A DNA stretch of 64,000 bases from assembly GCA_002840755.1 (NCBI GenBank), contig PHBZ01000030.1, positions 1 to 64,000 of the forward strand, given 5' to 3'. The position numbers and the translations under genes were made by a program. Source of the stretch: Chloroflexi bacterium HGW-Chloroflexi-10. Lineage in GTDB: Bacteria > Chloroflexota > Anaerolineae > Anaerolineales > Anaerolineaceae. Shown here piece by piece: positions 51,995 through 60,581 of the stretch. A model generated the notes under the pieces. That model did not search any database and had not been told where the DNA came from. It was given only the letters and a program-made list of their open reading frames with translations. How positions within the stretch are numbered: position 1 is the stretch's first letter; every line of letters begins with the position of its first letter.

Positions 51995-54324
51995 TAAACC
52001 AACTCCTCTTGTAGTTTTTCGGCTAAAGCCTTTTTAATAATTTCTGGAGTAATAGGGATTTCAAAATAATCCACACCAATCGCATCATAGATGGCGTTCA
52101 GAATTGCCGGTGCTGGTCCGATTACAGGGTGTTCACCGATACCGCGAGCCCCAAAAGGTCCAACAGTACCCGGAGTTTCAATAAAGCTTACGGTTTGTTT
52201 TGGTGCTTCTTTGTAGGTTGGAAGATGGTATTTGAAGAAATGCGGGTTTAAAATCTGACCATCAGCATTAAATTCAACTTTTTCATAAAGTGTCGCTCCA
52301 ACGGATATCAACACACCGCCCATCACAGAACCACGAATTTGTAACGGATTGATAACCTGGCCTACATCAAATGTTGACGCAAAGTGATCTACAAAAATCT
52401 TTCCTGTTTTCTTTTCGATCCGGATTTCTGCAGCCTGGGCGCCAAATGTGTAGTCTACACCCAAACTACCCTGACCGTTTTGATCCGGATTGGAATAACG
52501 TGGTAAGCGAGCATCGGATACGGATTGTGCAACTTCGCCTATAGTAATGCCATCGCTGGTGATGTAACCTCGACTTAGATCGGAAACCGCTACTTTGATG
52601 CTGGGATCATTTCTTAGGAAGACAAAATCACCGTCATAATCCAAGTAATCCACATCAGTTTTAAGAACCTGCGCGGCGGTCTGTAATAAAATTTTAACCA
52701 ATTTGTCAGCTGCACGGATAATGGCTCGACCACCTTGAGTGGTGAACATTGAACCAATCGTTTGCCATTCATACGGAGAAAATTGTGTATCAATTTCGGT
52801 GTAGACTCGAATTCTTTCCGGTGGAATTTTTAGGGCCTCAGCAGTGATTTGCTGGACGACTGTGCGTAAGCCTTGTCCTACTTCCGCACCACCCATATTT
52901 ACTGAAACGCTGCCATCTATGTTCATTTTCATATAGCAGCCTTTGGTTGAGAATGGGGCTCCTTTAGGAGATTTCATAACAGCAGCAAAACCGCGTCCGT
53001 AAAAATATTGATCATCTTCTTCAGGTTTTTCGTGTTTAAATACGACTTCCCGAATTTCGTCTGCACAGGCTTTGACATCTCCATTGGATTTCCACATTCT
53101 CTCACCTAAAGCATTGACTTTGCCTTCATTCAGGTAATTCATTTCACGAAGAGCAAAGGCATTCATATTGAGTTTGCGCGCAAGGATTTCCATCAATCGT
53201 TCTGTGGCGAACTGAGATTCCTGATGACCATAGCCACGAAATGCTCCTACAGCAGGGGTATTCGTATAGACAGTGTGTCCAGTCAGGTCACAATGATCAA
53301 ATTCATACGGACCGGTACAGTTGTGGGTAGCGGCAATGGTAACATTGACGGCAGTGTCGGCGTAAGCACCTCCGGAATGCAATATCTTGCTTTGAATAGC
53401 AACAAGTTTGCCATTTTTCTTGGCACCGATTTTCATGATGGTGCGGATACCATGACCAAGTAGGGTGCTGGTAAAATCTTCCATCCGGGAAGCTACCCAT
53501 TTTACTGGATAGCCCGGTACGAAACTGGCTATATAAGCAACAGTCTGTTCCACCGTGATATCTGATTTATAGCCAAAGCAGCCGCCGATATCCGGTATGT
53601 GGACACGTACGCTGGACTCGGGAAGACCGTAGGAATGGGCTAAATCCTGGCGGATGATGAATGGGCAGATTGATGATGACCAGGCTTCGATCGTTCGGTC
53701 CTCTTTGAACCAAACAATCGAGCCATGTGGTTCAATTGCAGCACATGAACCGAGCGGGTAAAGGAAATCTCCTTCCACAATCACATCTGCTTCTGCAAAA
53801 CCGTCATTTCCTTTTCCTTTATGCAGGTGATAAGTGTTGGCAATATTTGTCCCTGGAATTGATTTCAAGGTCGGCAGACGCCAATACTCTTCGTGACCTT
53901 CGTGGATTAAGATAGCATCTTCTTTGATTGCATCACGAGCATCCACGTAGACTGGCAAGGGATCGTAAATTACTTTGATCTTCTCAACCGCATTTTGTGC
54001 ATTGAACGGTGTATCGGCTACAACAGCTGCAACCGGTTCGCCAATATACCGCACTTTCTCAACAGCCATTGGCACGAGGTCTTTGATATTGTCCCCATAA
54101 TGTAGATTGCTGCCTTTTCCAGTTACTACTTTTACAACACCAGGCATTTTTTCTGCTTCAGTGACATCGATTTCAATAATTCTTGCATGAGCATATTTTG
54201 GTCTCAAAATGGCTGCGTGTAGCATGCCCGGTAAGCGGATATCATCCAGATAAATGGCTTTTCCGGTTACTTTTGAAATTGCATCTGGTCGAATATAACT
54301 TTTACCAATATATTTGTATTCCAT
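51994..54324 (-). CDS. Molybdopterin-binding subunit of xanthine-dehydrogenase-family enzyme
   Basis: The 776-residue large subunit begins with the ASKVTG-like DAISKVTGKAIYLDDI, contains the GAFRGYG and GGAEVGQGLRTV molybdenum-cofactor segments, and ends with the catalytic Glu motif GARGIGEHPVIG. Family enzymes hydroxylate purines and other heterocycles. Together with the small subunit and the BMP-family importer it suggests nucleobase catabolism. The substrate cannot be fixed from sequence. Confidence 0.92.
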   Translation of the reverse strand: MEYKYIGKSYIRPDAISKVTGKAIYLDDIRLPGMLHAAILRPKYAHARIIEIDVTEAEKMPGVVKVVTGKGSNLHYGDNIKDLVPMAVEKVRYIGEPVAAVVADTPFNAQNAVEKIKVIYDPLPVYVDARDAIKEDAILIHEGHEEYWRLPTLKSIPGTNIANTYHLHKGKGNDGFAEADVIVEGDFLYPLGSCAAIEPHGSIVWFKEDRTIEAWSSSICPFIIRQDLAHSYGLPESSVRVHIPDIGGCFGYKSDITVEQTVAYIASFVPGYPVKWVASRMEDFTSTLLGHGIRTIMKIGAKKNGKLVAIQSKILHSGGAYADTAVNVTIAATHNCTGPYEFDHCDLTGHTVYTNTPAVGAFRGYGHQESQFATERLMEILARKLNMNAFALREMNYLNEGKVNALGERMWKSNGDVKACADEIREVVFKHEKPEEDDQYFYGRGFAAVMKSPKGAPFSTKGCYMKMNIDGSVSVNMGGAEVGQGLRTVVQQITAEALKIPPERIRVYTEIDTQFSPYEWQTIGSMFTTQGGRAIIRAADKLVKILLQTAAQVLKTDVDYLDYDGDFVFLRNDPSIKVAVSDLSRGYITSDGITIGEVAQSVSDARLPRYSNPDQNGQGSLGVDYTFGAQAAEIRIEKKTGKIFVDHFASTFDVGQVINPLQIRGSVMGGVLISVGATLYEKVEFNADGQILNPHFFKYHLPTYKEAPKQTVSFIETPGTVGPFGARGIGEHPVIGPAPAILNAIYDAIGVDYFEIPITPEIIKKALAEKLQEELV

Positions 54325-54363
54325 TCATTTTCTCCTTGTAAATAGTCCGGAGGTACGGATAAA

Positions 54364-55284
54364 TTATTCACGCCGGTAAGGCTTTAAAAGTGCTGCTGGA
54401 TAAGATGCATTTCTTCCAGCCAAAACCAAAGCGATGATTGTAACTACATAGGGTAGAGCCAGGAATGTTTCGTAAGGGATAGGTAACTGTAAGCCCATTG
54501 CTTGCAAACGTAATTGTAAGGCGTAAGCACCTCCGAAAATTAGTGCGCCACCCATCACTTTGAAGGGCGACCAATTACCAAAGATAACGATAGCGATTGC
54601 TACCCAACCTCTACCGGCAATGATTCCATGTGTAAAGGATCCCAATGTTGCAAGGGAAAGGAAAGCACCACCAGCAGCCATCAATCCGCCACCAATACAT
54701 AAAACGAGATAACGGATTAAATAAACATTAACGCCAGCAGCATCGAGTGATTCCGGGTTCTCACCGGCAGCGCGGATATGCAATCCGAATCGCGTACGAT
54801 ATAAAAGCCACCATGCCAGTGGTATGATTACCAGGAAAGTGATGTAAGTCAATAAATATTGTTGAGAAATGGTCCCGAGAACAGGTACATCCTTAAATGG
54901 TGTAAGTTGGGTAAAAGGATCGATGGATGGCGGAGTGGAACGACCACCATATTGCAACCTAAAACCGAATAGTGAAAGACCTGTTAGCAATAATGTTATA
55001 CCTAGCCCGGAAACATGTTGGTTGACACCTAATGAAACGGATAGCACTCCCATAAGCAAACCACATAGTATGCCAGCCAATATAGCCATCAAAAAACCTA
55101 TCCATAAAGATCCGGTTTGATCTGCCATGATAAAACCAACGAATGCACCAAAAAACATGATACCTTCAATGCCCAGGTTAAGAATACCGGCACGTTCAGT
55201 ATAGGTTTCACCAATTGCGGCTAATAAAATAGGTGTTGACACTCGTAAGGTTGCTGCAATTAAATTGACGAGAAAGACTTCCAT
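54364..55284 (-). CDS. BMP-family ABC transporter permease (second subunit)
   Basis: This 306-residue permease belongs to the BPD_transp_2 family (nucleoside/ribose type): LNLGIEGIMFFGAFVGF, the GENPESLDAAGVNV coupling stretch and GRGWVAIAIVIFG. It is the YufQ-like partner in nucleoside importers. GGAGG lies before the ATG, which overlaps the previous stop by one base. It follows the ATPase and the first permease. Confidence 0.9.
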   Translation of the reverse strand: MEVFLVNLIAATLRVSTPILLAAIGETYTERAGILNLGIEGIMFFGAFVGFIMADQTGSLWIGFLMAILAGILCGLLMGVLSVSLGVNQHVSGLGITLLLTGLSLFGFRLQYGGRSTPPSIDPFTQLTPFKDVPVLGTISQQYLLTYITFLVIIPLAWWLLYRTRFGLHIRAAGENPESLDAAGVNVYLIRYLVLCIGGGLMAAGGAFLSLATLGSFTHGIIAGRGWVAIAIVIFGNWSPFKVMGGALIFGGAYALQLRLQAMGLQLPIPYETFLALPYVVTIIALVLAGRNASYPAALLKPYRRE

Positions 55285-56354
55285 TACATCCTCCGGATCC
55301 GATAACGTTGAAGCAGCAACATGCCCAAGGTAACCAGTAATAGAATAGCTTGAGTCACTTCTCCCAGGTAGACGGGTACTCCCAAAGCTCTACTGACTGT
55401 TTGGGCTCCTGTGTCCAGTAAACCAAAAAAGATCGCCGCAATACCTACACCAATGGCATTCAAAGAACCCAGGGTAGCAATAATGACACCGGTATAACCG
55501 TAACCAGGAGAAAGTTCACCAATCAAGTGAAATTGAATTCCAGCTACCTCGGCTACGCCTGCTATACCCGCAATACCACCGCTGATTAAAGCCGCGATCA
55601 TGGTTGTCCTCGAAACACTGATTCCAGCAAATTGAGCGGCGGGTTTTCCCATGCCGACCGCACGCATTTTCAAACCAAAAGATGTGCGTGTCAAGATAAT
55701 CCATAAAACTATGAGTGTTATGATCGCAATTATAAAACCCAGGTTTAATCTTGATCTGGGTATAATTTTGAAGAACATAGCGGTTGGAGAGATTTCCGGG
55801 GATTGAGGCCAGCCAGAATTTGGGTCACGCCAGGGTCCATTTAACAAAGCACTGACAATATAGGCCATAATCGAATTCATTAGCAATGTTGTGACTACTT
55901 CATCCACTGCCATTTTTACTTTTAATAAGGCTGGGATTAATGCCCAGGCCATGCCGGCAAGGAAACCTCCGATCAGCATAACCGGGATCGCAATAATTGC
56001 TGGTACCCCGTGTAACGCAATGCCCAAACCGGCTGCAGCTATAGCACCTGCATATAACTGGCCTTCAGCGCCAATATTGTAGTAACCTGTAGCAAATGCG
56101 AAGCTGACTGCGACACCAGTGAGGATCAACGGAGTGGACTTTACCAGTATTTCTAATATTGAAACATTATTACCGAGAGGAGCTAATAGAAAATAGTAAT
56201 AGGCCTCAAACGGGTTGGCTTTACTCCATAGGATTAAACCAGATGTTATTATGAAGGTAACCAGTAATGCTAATAGGGGTATTAAAGGTTTAACCCAAAA
56301 TGGTGGGTTATTGGTTTTTACAAACCGAAGGCGGGGTTTTGTGGTGTTTTCCAT
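55284..56354 (-). CDS. BMP-family ABC transporter permease (first subunit)
   Basis: The 356-residue permease has about nine helices, the YNIGAEGQLYAGA motif, VVTTLLMNSI and the coupling segment RAVGMGKPAAQFAGI. It resembles YufP of nucleoside importers. Its ATG overlaps the ATPase stop (TGATG) and its stop overlaps the next start. Confidence 0.9.
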   Translation of the reverse strand: MENTTKPRLRFVKTNNPPFWVKPLIPLLALLVTFIITSGLILWSKANPFEAYYYFLLAPLGNNVSILEILVKSTPLILTGVAVSFAFATGYYNIGAEGQLYAGAIAAAGLGIALHGVPAIIAIPVMLIGGFLAGMAWALIPALLKVKMAVDEVVTTLLMNSIMAYIVSALLNGPWRDPNSGWPQSPEISPTAMFFKIIPRSRLNLGFIIAIITLIVLWIILTRTSFGLKMRAVGMGKPAAQFAGISVSRTTMIAALISGGIAGIAGVAEVAGIQFHLIGELSPGYGYTGVIIATLGSLNAIGVGIAAIFFGLLDTGAQTVSRALGVPVYLGEVTQAILLLVTLGMLLLQRYRIRRM

Positions 56355-57853
56355 CAGACAGCCTCCTTTAAAGCGCCAGACATTAATAGGCCTAACCGCT
56401 CCGGTGTGGCTTCGTTTGCCGGTAAAATACCAACAATTTCGCCTTCGTACATGACAGCGATTCGATCTGATAATGATAAAATTTCATCTAGGTCTTCAGA
56501 AATTAATAAAACCGCAGCCCCGCGATCACGTTGTTCCAACAATTGACTGCGAACATAATCTGTCGCTCCAACATCTAATCCACGAGTTGGTTGTGGAACG
56601 ATGATCACATCTGGTTTCCTGGAAAGAACCCGGGCTAACAAGACTTTTTGCATGTTACCGCCGGAAAGAGTGCGGATTTTATCCGTTGCTTTAGCTTTAA
56701 TCTGAAATTGTTTGATTAATTCTTCAGCATTAGTTTGGATAGACTTACGATTTAAGAATCCATTTTTTGAAAATTCATCAAGGTGTTCCAATGCCAAATT
56801 TTCATAAACGGTTAAATCACCTACAACACCTTCATGTCGATCTTCTGGAATTCGCCCCATACCGAAACGGGAGAATTCTGCGGGATTTTTACCTACTAAA
56901 TTGGTACCATTAACGATGATTTTTCCTTCTGAAGAACGGCGTACTCCGCTTAGTGTTTCTGCCAATTCTTTTTGCCCATTTCCGCTTACTCCTGCAATTC
57001 CAAGCACTTCTCCTGCGGCAATCTGTAAATTAATATTTTTTAAAACAGGATGATTTTGGTCATTTGAAGCGCTTAAATTGATGATTTCAAAAACTTTCTT
57101 CGCATCCGCGCTACTATTTTCTTTACGCTTAACGCCAAATGTTTCGCGGCCAACCATCATGGCAGCCAATTGATTTTGGGTAACATTTACGGTATCAACG
57201 GTCCCAATGGATTTTCCATCACGTAGTACCGTCACTCGATCCGTTATTTTTGTAACTTCATCCAGCTTGTGACTAATAAAGATAACTGCTAATCCATCTT
57301 TTTTTAGACGGTTCAAGGTTTCAAAAAGACTGTCAACTTCTTGCGGTACGAGAACTGCTGTTGGTTCGTCCAGAATGAGTACTCGTGCATTGCGATAAAG
57401 GGCTTTTAAGATTTCAACACGTTGGCGTTGACCAACAGATAGATGACGAACGATCGCTTTGGCGTTTATTTCCAAACCAAATTGTTCTGCCGCTCCATTT
57501 ACCTTTTTCTCTATAACTGCCCGGTCCAGAATGAATTGATCTGTGTAACCCAAAATAACATTTTCAGCTACTGTCATAGGGTGAACCAACGCAAAATGCT
57601 GTGTTACCATACCAATGCCATGTGCAATTGCGTCTTTTGGAGAGTGGATACTTACTTTTTCTCCAGCAATACAAATATTGCCCGAAGTTTGCTGGTATAA
57701 CCCGTAGAGAATCCGCATTAACGTGGTTTTACCTGCACCATTTTCACCTAAAAGAGCATGAATTTCGCCTTCTCGCAAATGGAAGTCAACATGGTCATTG
57801 GCAACCAGGTCACCAAATTGCTTGGTGATATTTTGCATTTCTACAATGTTCAT
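56354..57853 (-). CDS. BMP-family ABC transporter ATPase (tandem ATP-binding domains)
   Basis: The 499-residue protein has two ABC domains, as in YufO/RbsA-like ATPases: the first Walker A is GENGAGKTTLM, the signature LSVGQRQRVEIL and Walker B LILDEPTAVL; the second domain has GVSGNGQKELA in place of a regular Walker A and a LSGGNMQKVLLARVL signature, the usual degenerate second half. ATG 57853 is preceded by GGAG. A hairpin lies in the 100-base gap to the substrate-binding gene. Confidence 0.92.
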   Translation of the reverse strand: MNIVEMQNITKQFGDLVANDHVDFHLREGEIHALLGENGAGKTTLMRILYGLYQQTSGNICIAGEKVSIHSPKDAIAHGIGMVTQHFALVHPMTVAENVILGYTDQFILDRAVIEKKVNGAAEQFGLEINAKAIVRHLSVGQRQRVEILKALYRNARVLILDEPTAVLVPQEVDSLFETLNRLKKDGLAVIFISHKLDEVTKITDRVTVLRDGKSIGTVDTVNVTQNQLAAMMVGRETFGVKRKENSSADAKKVFEIINLSASNDQNHPVLKNINLQIAAGEVLGIAGVSGNGQKELAETLSGVRRSSEGKIIVNGTNLVGKNPAEFSRFGMGRIPEDRHEGVVGDLTVYENLALEHLDEFSKNGFLNRKSIQTNAEELIKQFQIKAKATDKIRTLSGGNMQKVLLARVLSRKPDVIIVPQPTRGLDVGATDYVRSQLLEQRDRGAAVLLISEDLDEILSLSDRIAVMYEGEIVGILPANEATPERLGLLMSGALKEAV

Positions 57854-57873
57854 GTTATCTCCGATGGATAATT

Positions 57874-57899
57874 CCCCGCTGGTTTTCAAACCAGCGGGG
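57874..57899 (-). other. Intercistronic hairpin after the BMP lipoprotein gene
   Basis: CCCCGCTGGTTT and AAACCAGCGGGG form an 11-12 bp stem with a very small loop. There is no T-run, so it is probably an mRNA-stabilising element between the binding-protein gene and the ATPase and not a full terminator. Confidence 0.65.
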
Positions 57900-57953
57900 A
57901 TATTGAAATGTTTGATTTCTACCGATAATCTTAGGCAATCTCAATAACTCGAT

Positions 57954-58973
57954 TTATTGTGCGCCAGCAGGTGTTTCTTCGGCGATATTTACTCGGAACA
58001 GTCCATCTCGTATTTCTTGTTCACGTTGTTTCACGAGAGCCAATACTTCTGCGGGAATGCTTGATTCTAAACTATGGAACGGTGCCAATGTAGCGCCGCC
58101 TTTGGCAACCATGCTGAAGTCTTTGAGATCCTGAGCAGTAAATGCGCCGGCATTTACTTGTTTAATCACATATTCTACAGTTGGAGTCATATTCCAAACT
58201 GGACCGCTAACAACGGATTGAGGACCAAGTTCATTCTGATCGCTCATGCTGCCAAATGAGTAAATACCATTTTCAACAGCAGCTTCAATAACACCAAAAC
58301 GTTCGGCAAAGAGAATATCTGCACCTGCATCAACCTGGGCTAAAGCAGCTTCTTTTGCTGCAGCCGGGTCGAACCAGCTATTGATGAATGATACCAAAAC
58401 TTGCGCATCCGGATTGACTTCTTTAACACCTTCGATGAAGGCATTTACAATTCGGTTCACTTCGGGAACAGGATGTCCACCAACAACACCAATCGTGTTG
58501 GTTTCGGTCATTCCGCCAGCTAATAAACCACAAAGGTAAGCCGGTTCATGAATCCAGTTATCAAATACGGCTACATTTGGTTCAGCGGGGCCAAGACCTG
58601 AACCAAAGACAAATGCAATTTCAGGATAATCCGCGGCGACACGGCGGACTGCTTCTTCATTACCAAAAGCGTCACCGAAAATGGCTGCAGGTTTTTTGCT
58701 TTCAGATATCTCACGTAATATTCGTTCCATGTCACCAGCATAACCGATGTCATCTGTGTATTCGTATAAAATTTTTCCGTCATCGGAAGCTTTTTGTAAT
58801 GCGGCGTGAATTACACCATCCCAGGGTTCTTCAATGGGAGTAGCAAAGGCTCCATAGAATAAAGGTAAAGCATCAGCAGCTGGTTCAACAGGAGTTGTTT
58901 CAGCTGGTTTACAAGCACTTAATAAAACAGTTATCAACAACACAACAGTTAATAACAAACTAAATTTTTTCAT
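57954..58973 (-). CDS. BMP-family substrate-binding lipoprotein
   Basis: The 339-residue lipoprotein (lipobox LLSAC) of the basic membrane protein (BMP/Med) family binds purine nucleosides or related nucleobases for the ABC importer. Family segments: the AFGNEEAVRRVA stretch and FVFGSGLGP. ATG 58973 has GAGGAG upstream; an earlier in-frame start adds 19 residues without a ribosome site. First gene of the importer and oxidase module. Confidence 0.93.
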   Translation of the reverse strand: MKKFSLLLTVVLLITVLLSACKPAETTPVEPAADALPLFYGAFATPIEEPWDGVIHAALQKASDDGKILYEYTDDIGYAGDMERILREISESKKPAAIFGDAFGNEEAVRRVAADYPEIAFVFGSGLGPAEPNVAVFDNWIHEPAYLCGLLAGGMTETNTIGVVGGHPVPEVNRIVNAFIEGVKEVNPDAQVLVSFINSWFDPAAAKEAALAQVDAGADILFAERFGVIEAAVENGIYSFGSMSDQNELGPQSVVSGPVWNMTPTVEYVIKQVNAGAFTAQDLKDFSMVAKGGATLAPFHSLESSIPAEVLALVKQREQEIRDGLFRVNIAEETPAGAQ

Positions 58974-59267
58974 TTTCTTCTCCTCAGGGTCAATTAAAGT
59001 GTTAATGGTTTTTGGGAAACGTTCTACCAAAAATTCAGCTTCTATATTGCTTTAATACCACCTCCTTACCATCTACTAATAATGGGTGAGTATTGCACAT
59101 TTATGGAAATTTTCGTATGTACAATTTAACATTAAGAATTTTGGGAATAGTTTTAATAGAAATTTGCACAGTGTGCCCGGTTTTGAAATAAACCTCTATA
59201 AGTGTAAGTACTTTTTTTGTAAAAATCAAGTTAATATTGTCCTAATTTTTGTAATTGTCAGACAATT
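58974..59267. other. Intergenic region before the importer operon
   Basis: This AT-rich stretch holds the promoter side of the minus-strand operon. I searched for a purine riboswitch core and did not find it. An AAGGAGGTGG sequence on the minus strand (about 59060-59070) resembles a ribosome site, but no convincing gene follows it. Confidence 0.4.
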
Positions 59268-60326
59268 TTAAGGTGTGAATTTATATCCTCTTCCAGGTAT
59301 TGTGTGTATATGTTGTGGCTGGTTAGGGTTTCTCTCTATTTTTTTGCGTAACCGTCTGATTAATTGAGCGAGGCTGTCATCGCGAACACCATTTTGATAA
59401 ATACGATCCTCAGACCAGACTGTTTGAATTAATAATTCTTTCTCTAAAACAACCATAGGATTAGCCTGGAAATACTGCAACAGTTTATTTTCCTTGTCGG
59501 TTAATTGTTCCTGTAAATCATCAGCTTTTTTTAACCAGGGGTGTTCTAATAATTTGGATTGTTTTAGCATCTCCAGGGTCGGCATTTCCTGGTTAAATTC
59601 TAAAAGGCGAAGTTTGATGGCAGGATGCTTTAACAATTCTTCCTGAGTTAAAGGGCAACCCGAGAAATAAGCCTCACATACAGCTCTTAAAAACGACGGA
59701 TATCCGCAGCTTTGTTGGTAAATTAACTCGATTTCCACTTCTGACCAGGCTCTTTTTTTTCTTTGAGCATATGTTTGAATGGACCAATAGGCATCTTCTT
59801 TGCTTAATGGTCCGAGCCAAAATGCATTACCTATCATTAATTCTGCTAATTCATTATCTAACAAGAATTCTTTCCGGGTGCCGATGACATAACATACCTT
59901 ATACTTATATTGGTCTCTTAGAGCTCGCAAATTACCGCAGAATTGATAAAATTCATTTCCGGATAATAGATCCAACCGGTCGATGACTATTACCAAATTA
60001 TTGGTTTCATTTATGAATTTTTGACTGATAATCTCTTCTAACGCAAGGTAAGGATCGTGGAAATCCAGTGAGGAATTATCTTTTAGGATTTGTTTTAAAA
60101 ATAGTTGAATAAATCCAATCGAACTTTTTTCCCGTAATCGGTTTCCATCAATCCAGAGTCTCTGGTTTGGTTTAAGAATCCGGTTGCAGAAATAACCTAG
60201 AAGATTGCTTTTGCCTGAGCCTGAGAGACCATAAATGGCTATTGATTCACCGGCGTTTGTTGAGGCAGAAATTTGCTCAATTTCGGACTTTCGGTAGTTA
60301 TCAGGATAATTATCCCAAATACTCAA
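59268..60326 (-). CDS. P-loop ATPase fused to C-terminal OmpR/PhoB-type winged helix
   Basis: The 352-residue protein has Walker A GLSGSGKS (residues 33-40), a Walker B-like IVIDRLD near 115, and a carboxy-terminal winged helix like the trans_reg_C domain (DKENKLLQYF..., RRLRKKIERN, IHTIPGRGYKF). It starts with TTG, AGGAG 7 bases before. STAND-type ATPases with DNA-binding ends act as signal-dependent switches. It diverges from the receptor-like genes at 60426, which it may control. No receiver domain is present. Confidence 0.82.
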   Translation of the reverse strand: MSIWDNYPDNYRKSEIEQISASTNAGESIAIYGLSGSGKSNLLGYFCNRILKPNQRLWIDGNRLREKSSIGFIQLFLKQILKDNSSLDFHDPYLALEEIISQKFINETNNLVIVIDRLDLLSGNEFYQFCGNLRALRDQYKYKVCYVIGTRKEFLLDNELAELMIGNAFWLGPLSKEDAYWSIQTYAQRKKRAWSEVEIELIYQQSCGYPSFLRAVCEAYFSGCPLTQEELLKHPAIKLRLLEFNQEMPTLEMLKQSKLLEHPWLKKADDLQEQLTDKENKLLQYFQANPMVVLEKELLIQTVWSEDRIYQNGVRDDSLAQLIRRLRKKIERNPNQPQHIHTIPGRGYKFTP

Positions 60327-60425
60327 TGGTGTGCTCCTGAAAATAGATTATTATAATTATAGTTAAGTCTGCTGAAAAAACCATTTTTTGGAACCAGAAT
60401 CGTTGAATTATCGTCAGGAGAGTGG

Positions 60426-60581
60426 ATGAGTAAACGCACTAGAATTGTGTTGGGGATCGTAGCCCTGATCCTGGGTTGTTTTTCGTTCGCTGTGCTGATG
60501 TCTTCCATTGAACCAATCGAAATGAATCAAATTCAGGCTACTATTTCTACCACTTTATGGGTCACCCCTGAGGTAGAATGA
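60426..60581 (+). CDS. Small membrane protein coupled to the receptor-like gene
   Basis: This 51-residue product has a basic start (MSKRTR) and one hydrophobic helix, then a polar tail. AGGAG is three bases before ATG, and its TGA overlaps the next gene's ATG (ATGA). A Gly-Cys in the helix might be a lipobox, but this is uncertain. It is too short for the usual gene-finder cut-offs. Confidence 0.65.
   Translation: MSKRTRIVLGIVALILGCFSFAVLMSSIEPIEMNQIQATISTTLWVTPEVE

Noticed and set aside
58974..59267. Purine riboswitch upstream of the nucleoside-type importer
   Set aside because: The conserved three-way-junction core bases are not present in the expected order.
59086..59271. Plus-strand ORF of 61 codons in the intergenic region before the importer operon
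   Set aside because: It is AT-rich with no ribosome site and no recognisable feature, and lies across the promoter region.
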